A DNA stretch of 5,039 nucleotides from the NCBI GenBank assembly GCA_023246815.1, contig JAHFHR010000059.1, positions 1-5,039 of the forward strand. Reading direction: 5' to 3'. The translations under genes and the position numbers were made by a program. Origin of the DNA: a bacterium (GTDB taxonomy: Bacteria > Patescibacteriota > Patescibacteriia > Buchananbacterales > UBA6539). This document shows, piece after piece, positions 4,411-5,039 of the stretch; position 1 is the first letter of the stretch; every line of letters begins with the position of its first letter. The notes below the pieces were generated by a model. That model had not been told where the DNA came from. It was given only the letters and a program-made list of their open reading frames with translations, and searched no databases.

Positions 4411-4441
4411 CCAAAAACCTCCGTATGAAACGGAGGTTTGG
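4411..4441 (-). terminator. Probable terminator of hppA
   Basis: On the - strand AAACCTCCG (4439-4431) and CGGAGGTTT (4423-4415) form a 9-bp stem around a 7-base loop, about 20 bp after the hppA stop. The 3' arm runs into five T in total (4417-4413), three of which belong to the stem. The U-tract is thus short and the terminator may be leaky. It separates hppA from the convergent orphan gene. Confidence 0.65.
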
Positions 4442-4459
4442 TCGTATACCTAAGAAATA

Positions 4460-5039
4460 CTAGAACAACAATAGCAACGGCGCGATCACCACTGAGGTGG
4501 TAGCTACTACTTTAATCATAATGTTGACCGCTGGGCCGGACGTATCTTTAAACGGATCACCAACAGTGTCTCCGATAACCGTTGCCTTGTGCACGTCTGA
4601 ACCTTTACCACCAAGGTGCCCGGCTTCAACATACTTCTTAGCATTGTCCCAGCTACCACCGGTGTTGGCCATAAAAATCGCCATCAAAAATCCAACGGTA
4701 ATAGCTGATGCCAAAAATCCGCCCAGCGCTTCTGGACCAAGCCCAAAGCCAACGGCAATTGGTGTGATAATTGCCAAAATTCCCGGCAACATCATCTCGC
4801 GTAGTGCAGCGTCAGTAGAGATTGACACACAGCGTTTGTAGTCAGGTTTTCCCGTGCCCTCCATTAAACCCGGGATTTCTTTAAACTGACGACGCACTTC
4901 GGTTACCATCGCAAAAGCGGCTTTGCCCACTGACTGCATGGTTAAGGCACTAAACACAAATGGTAACAGTCCACCAAGAAAAATACCAACCAGTACATGT
5001 GGCTCAAGGACATTAACCACTTCAAGACCGACGATCTCA
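4460..5039 (-). CDS. hppA: Membrane-bound ion-translocating pyrophosphatase (C-terminal part, start outside the window)
   Basis: The C-terminal 192 residues of a membrane pyrophosphatase are visible; the family is about 670-800 residues, so roughly three quarters lie beyond 5039. The enzyme hydrolyses cytoplasmic pyrophosphate and pumps H+ or Na+ across the membrane. The reading frame stays open to the window edge (EIVGLEVVNVLEPHVLVGIF), so the GTG at 5020 is not the start. Visible signatures are LPFVFSALTMQSVGKAA, then KRCVSISTDAALREMM, then GGSWDNAKKYVEAG and finally GDTVGDPFKDTSGPA. The aspartates and lysines of DNAKKY and DPFKDT match the pyrophosphate- and metal-binding positions known from the mung bean enzyme (D691/K694 and D727/K730/D731). 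At least four hydrophobic helices are present, the last ending at the C-terminus (VVIAPLLLLF). The residues that decide K+ dependence and Na+ versus H+ pumping lie outside the window. A hairpin follows the TAG stop. Confidence 0.96.
   Translation of the reverse strand, partial: EIVGLEVVNVLEPHVLVGIFLGGLLPFVFSALTMQSVGKAAFAMVTEVRRQFKEIPGLMEGTGKPDYKRCVSISTDAALREMMLPGILAIITPIAVGFGLGPEALGGFLASAITVGFLMAIFMANTGGSWDNAKKYVEAGHLGGKGSDVHKATVIGDTVGDPFKDTSGPAVNIMIKVVATTSVVIAPLLLLF

Noticed and set aside
1..5039. Reassignment of TGA, as in Gracilibacteria and Absconditabacteria, because no gene here ends in TGA
   Set aside because: Eight stop codons are too few to be telling. All conserved proteins are full length with no in-frame TGA, so the standard code is enough.
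1..5039. CRISPR array, tRNA, rRNA or transposase
   Set aside because: No regularly spaced repeats, no T-loop/acceptor pattern, no rRNA stretches beyond the short anti-SD-like motif, and no transposase fragments were seen on either strand.

Overview
The window looks like chromosomal DNA from a small-genome bacterium, most likely a member of the Patescibacteria (Candidate Phyla Radiation). This rests on an A/T-leaning composition, compact genes with 2-27 bp gaps, mostly absent Shine-Dalgarno (SD) sequences, and a trigger factor / endonuclease IV / membrane pyrophosphatase gene set. It is an inference from style, not a taxonomic marker. All eight visible stop codons are TAA or TAG, and the long ORFs read through in the standard code.

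Layout. Positions 1-50 hold what may be the last 15 codons of a + strand gene. It converges on a - strand non-coding RNA unit (about 398 down to 43). That unit has a near-consensus extended -10 promoter (404-432), a 16-bp perfect closing stem, internal hairpins, and a G/C-rich terminator shared with the + strand gene. I could not assign the RNA to a known family, and it is the strongest candidate here for something undescribed. Next comes a terminator cluster (446-516), then a - strand gene block read from high to low coordinates: trigger factor (tig), endonuclease IV (nfo), an MJ0936/YfcE-type metallophosphoesterase, a Nudix hydrolase and a DUF167/YggU-family protein. Two repeats interrupt this block: three 8-bp AGCTA units between tig and nfo, and an 83-bp cruciform/cloverleaf REP-like element between nfo and the phosphoesterase.

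Upstream of tig, a divergent promoter region with back-to-back -35 boxes forming an inverted repeat also drives an 83-residue cysteine-containing orphan protein on the + strand. This orphan has its own strong promoter, SD and terminator. The window closes with the C-terminal 192 residues of a membrane-bound pyrophosphatase (hppA) on the - strand, followed by its own weak terminator.

Functionally, the - strand block combines protein folding at the ribosome (tig) with abasic-site repair (nfo) and possible nucleotide or phosphoester clean-up (phosphoesterase, Nudix). hppA is a separate transcription unit for ion pumping. The non-coding RNA carries an anti-SD-like ACCTCCTTTC segment. The best SD in the window belongs to the orphan gene, so a regulatory link is conceivable but unproven.
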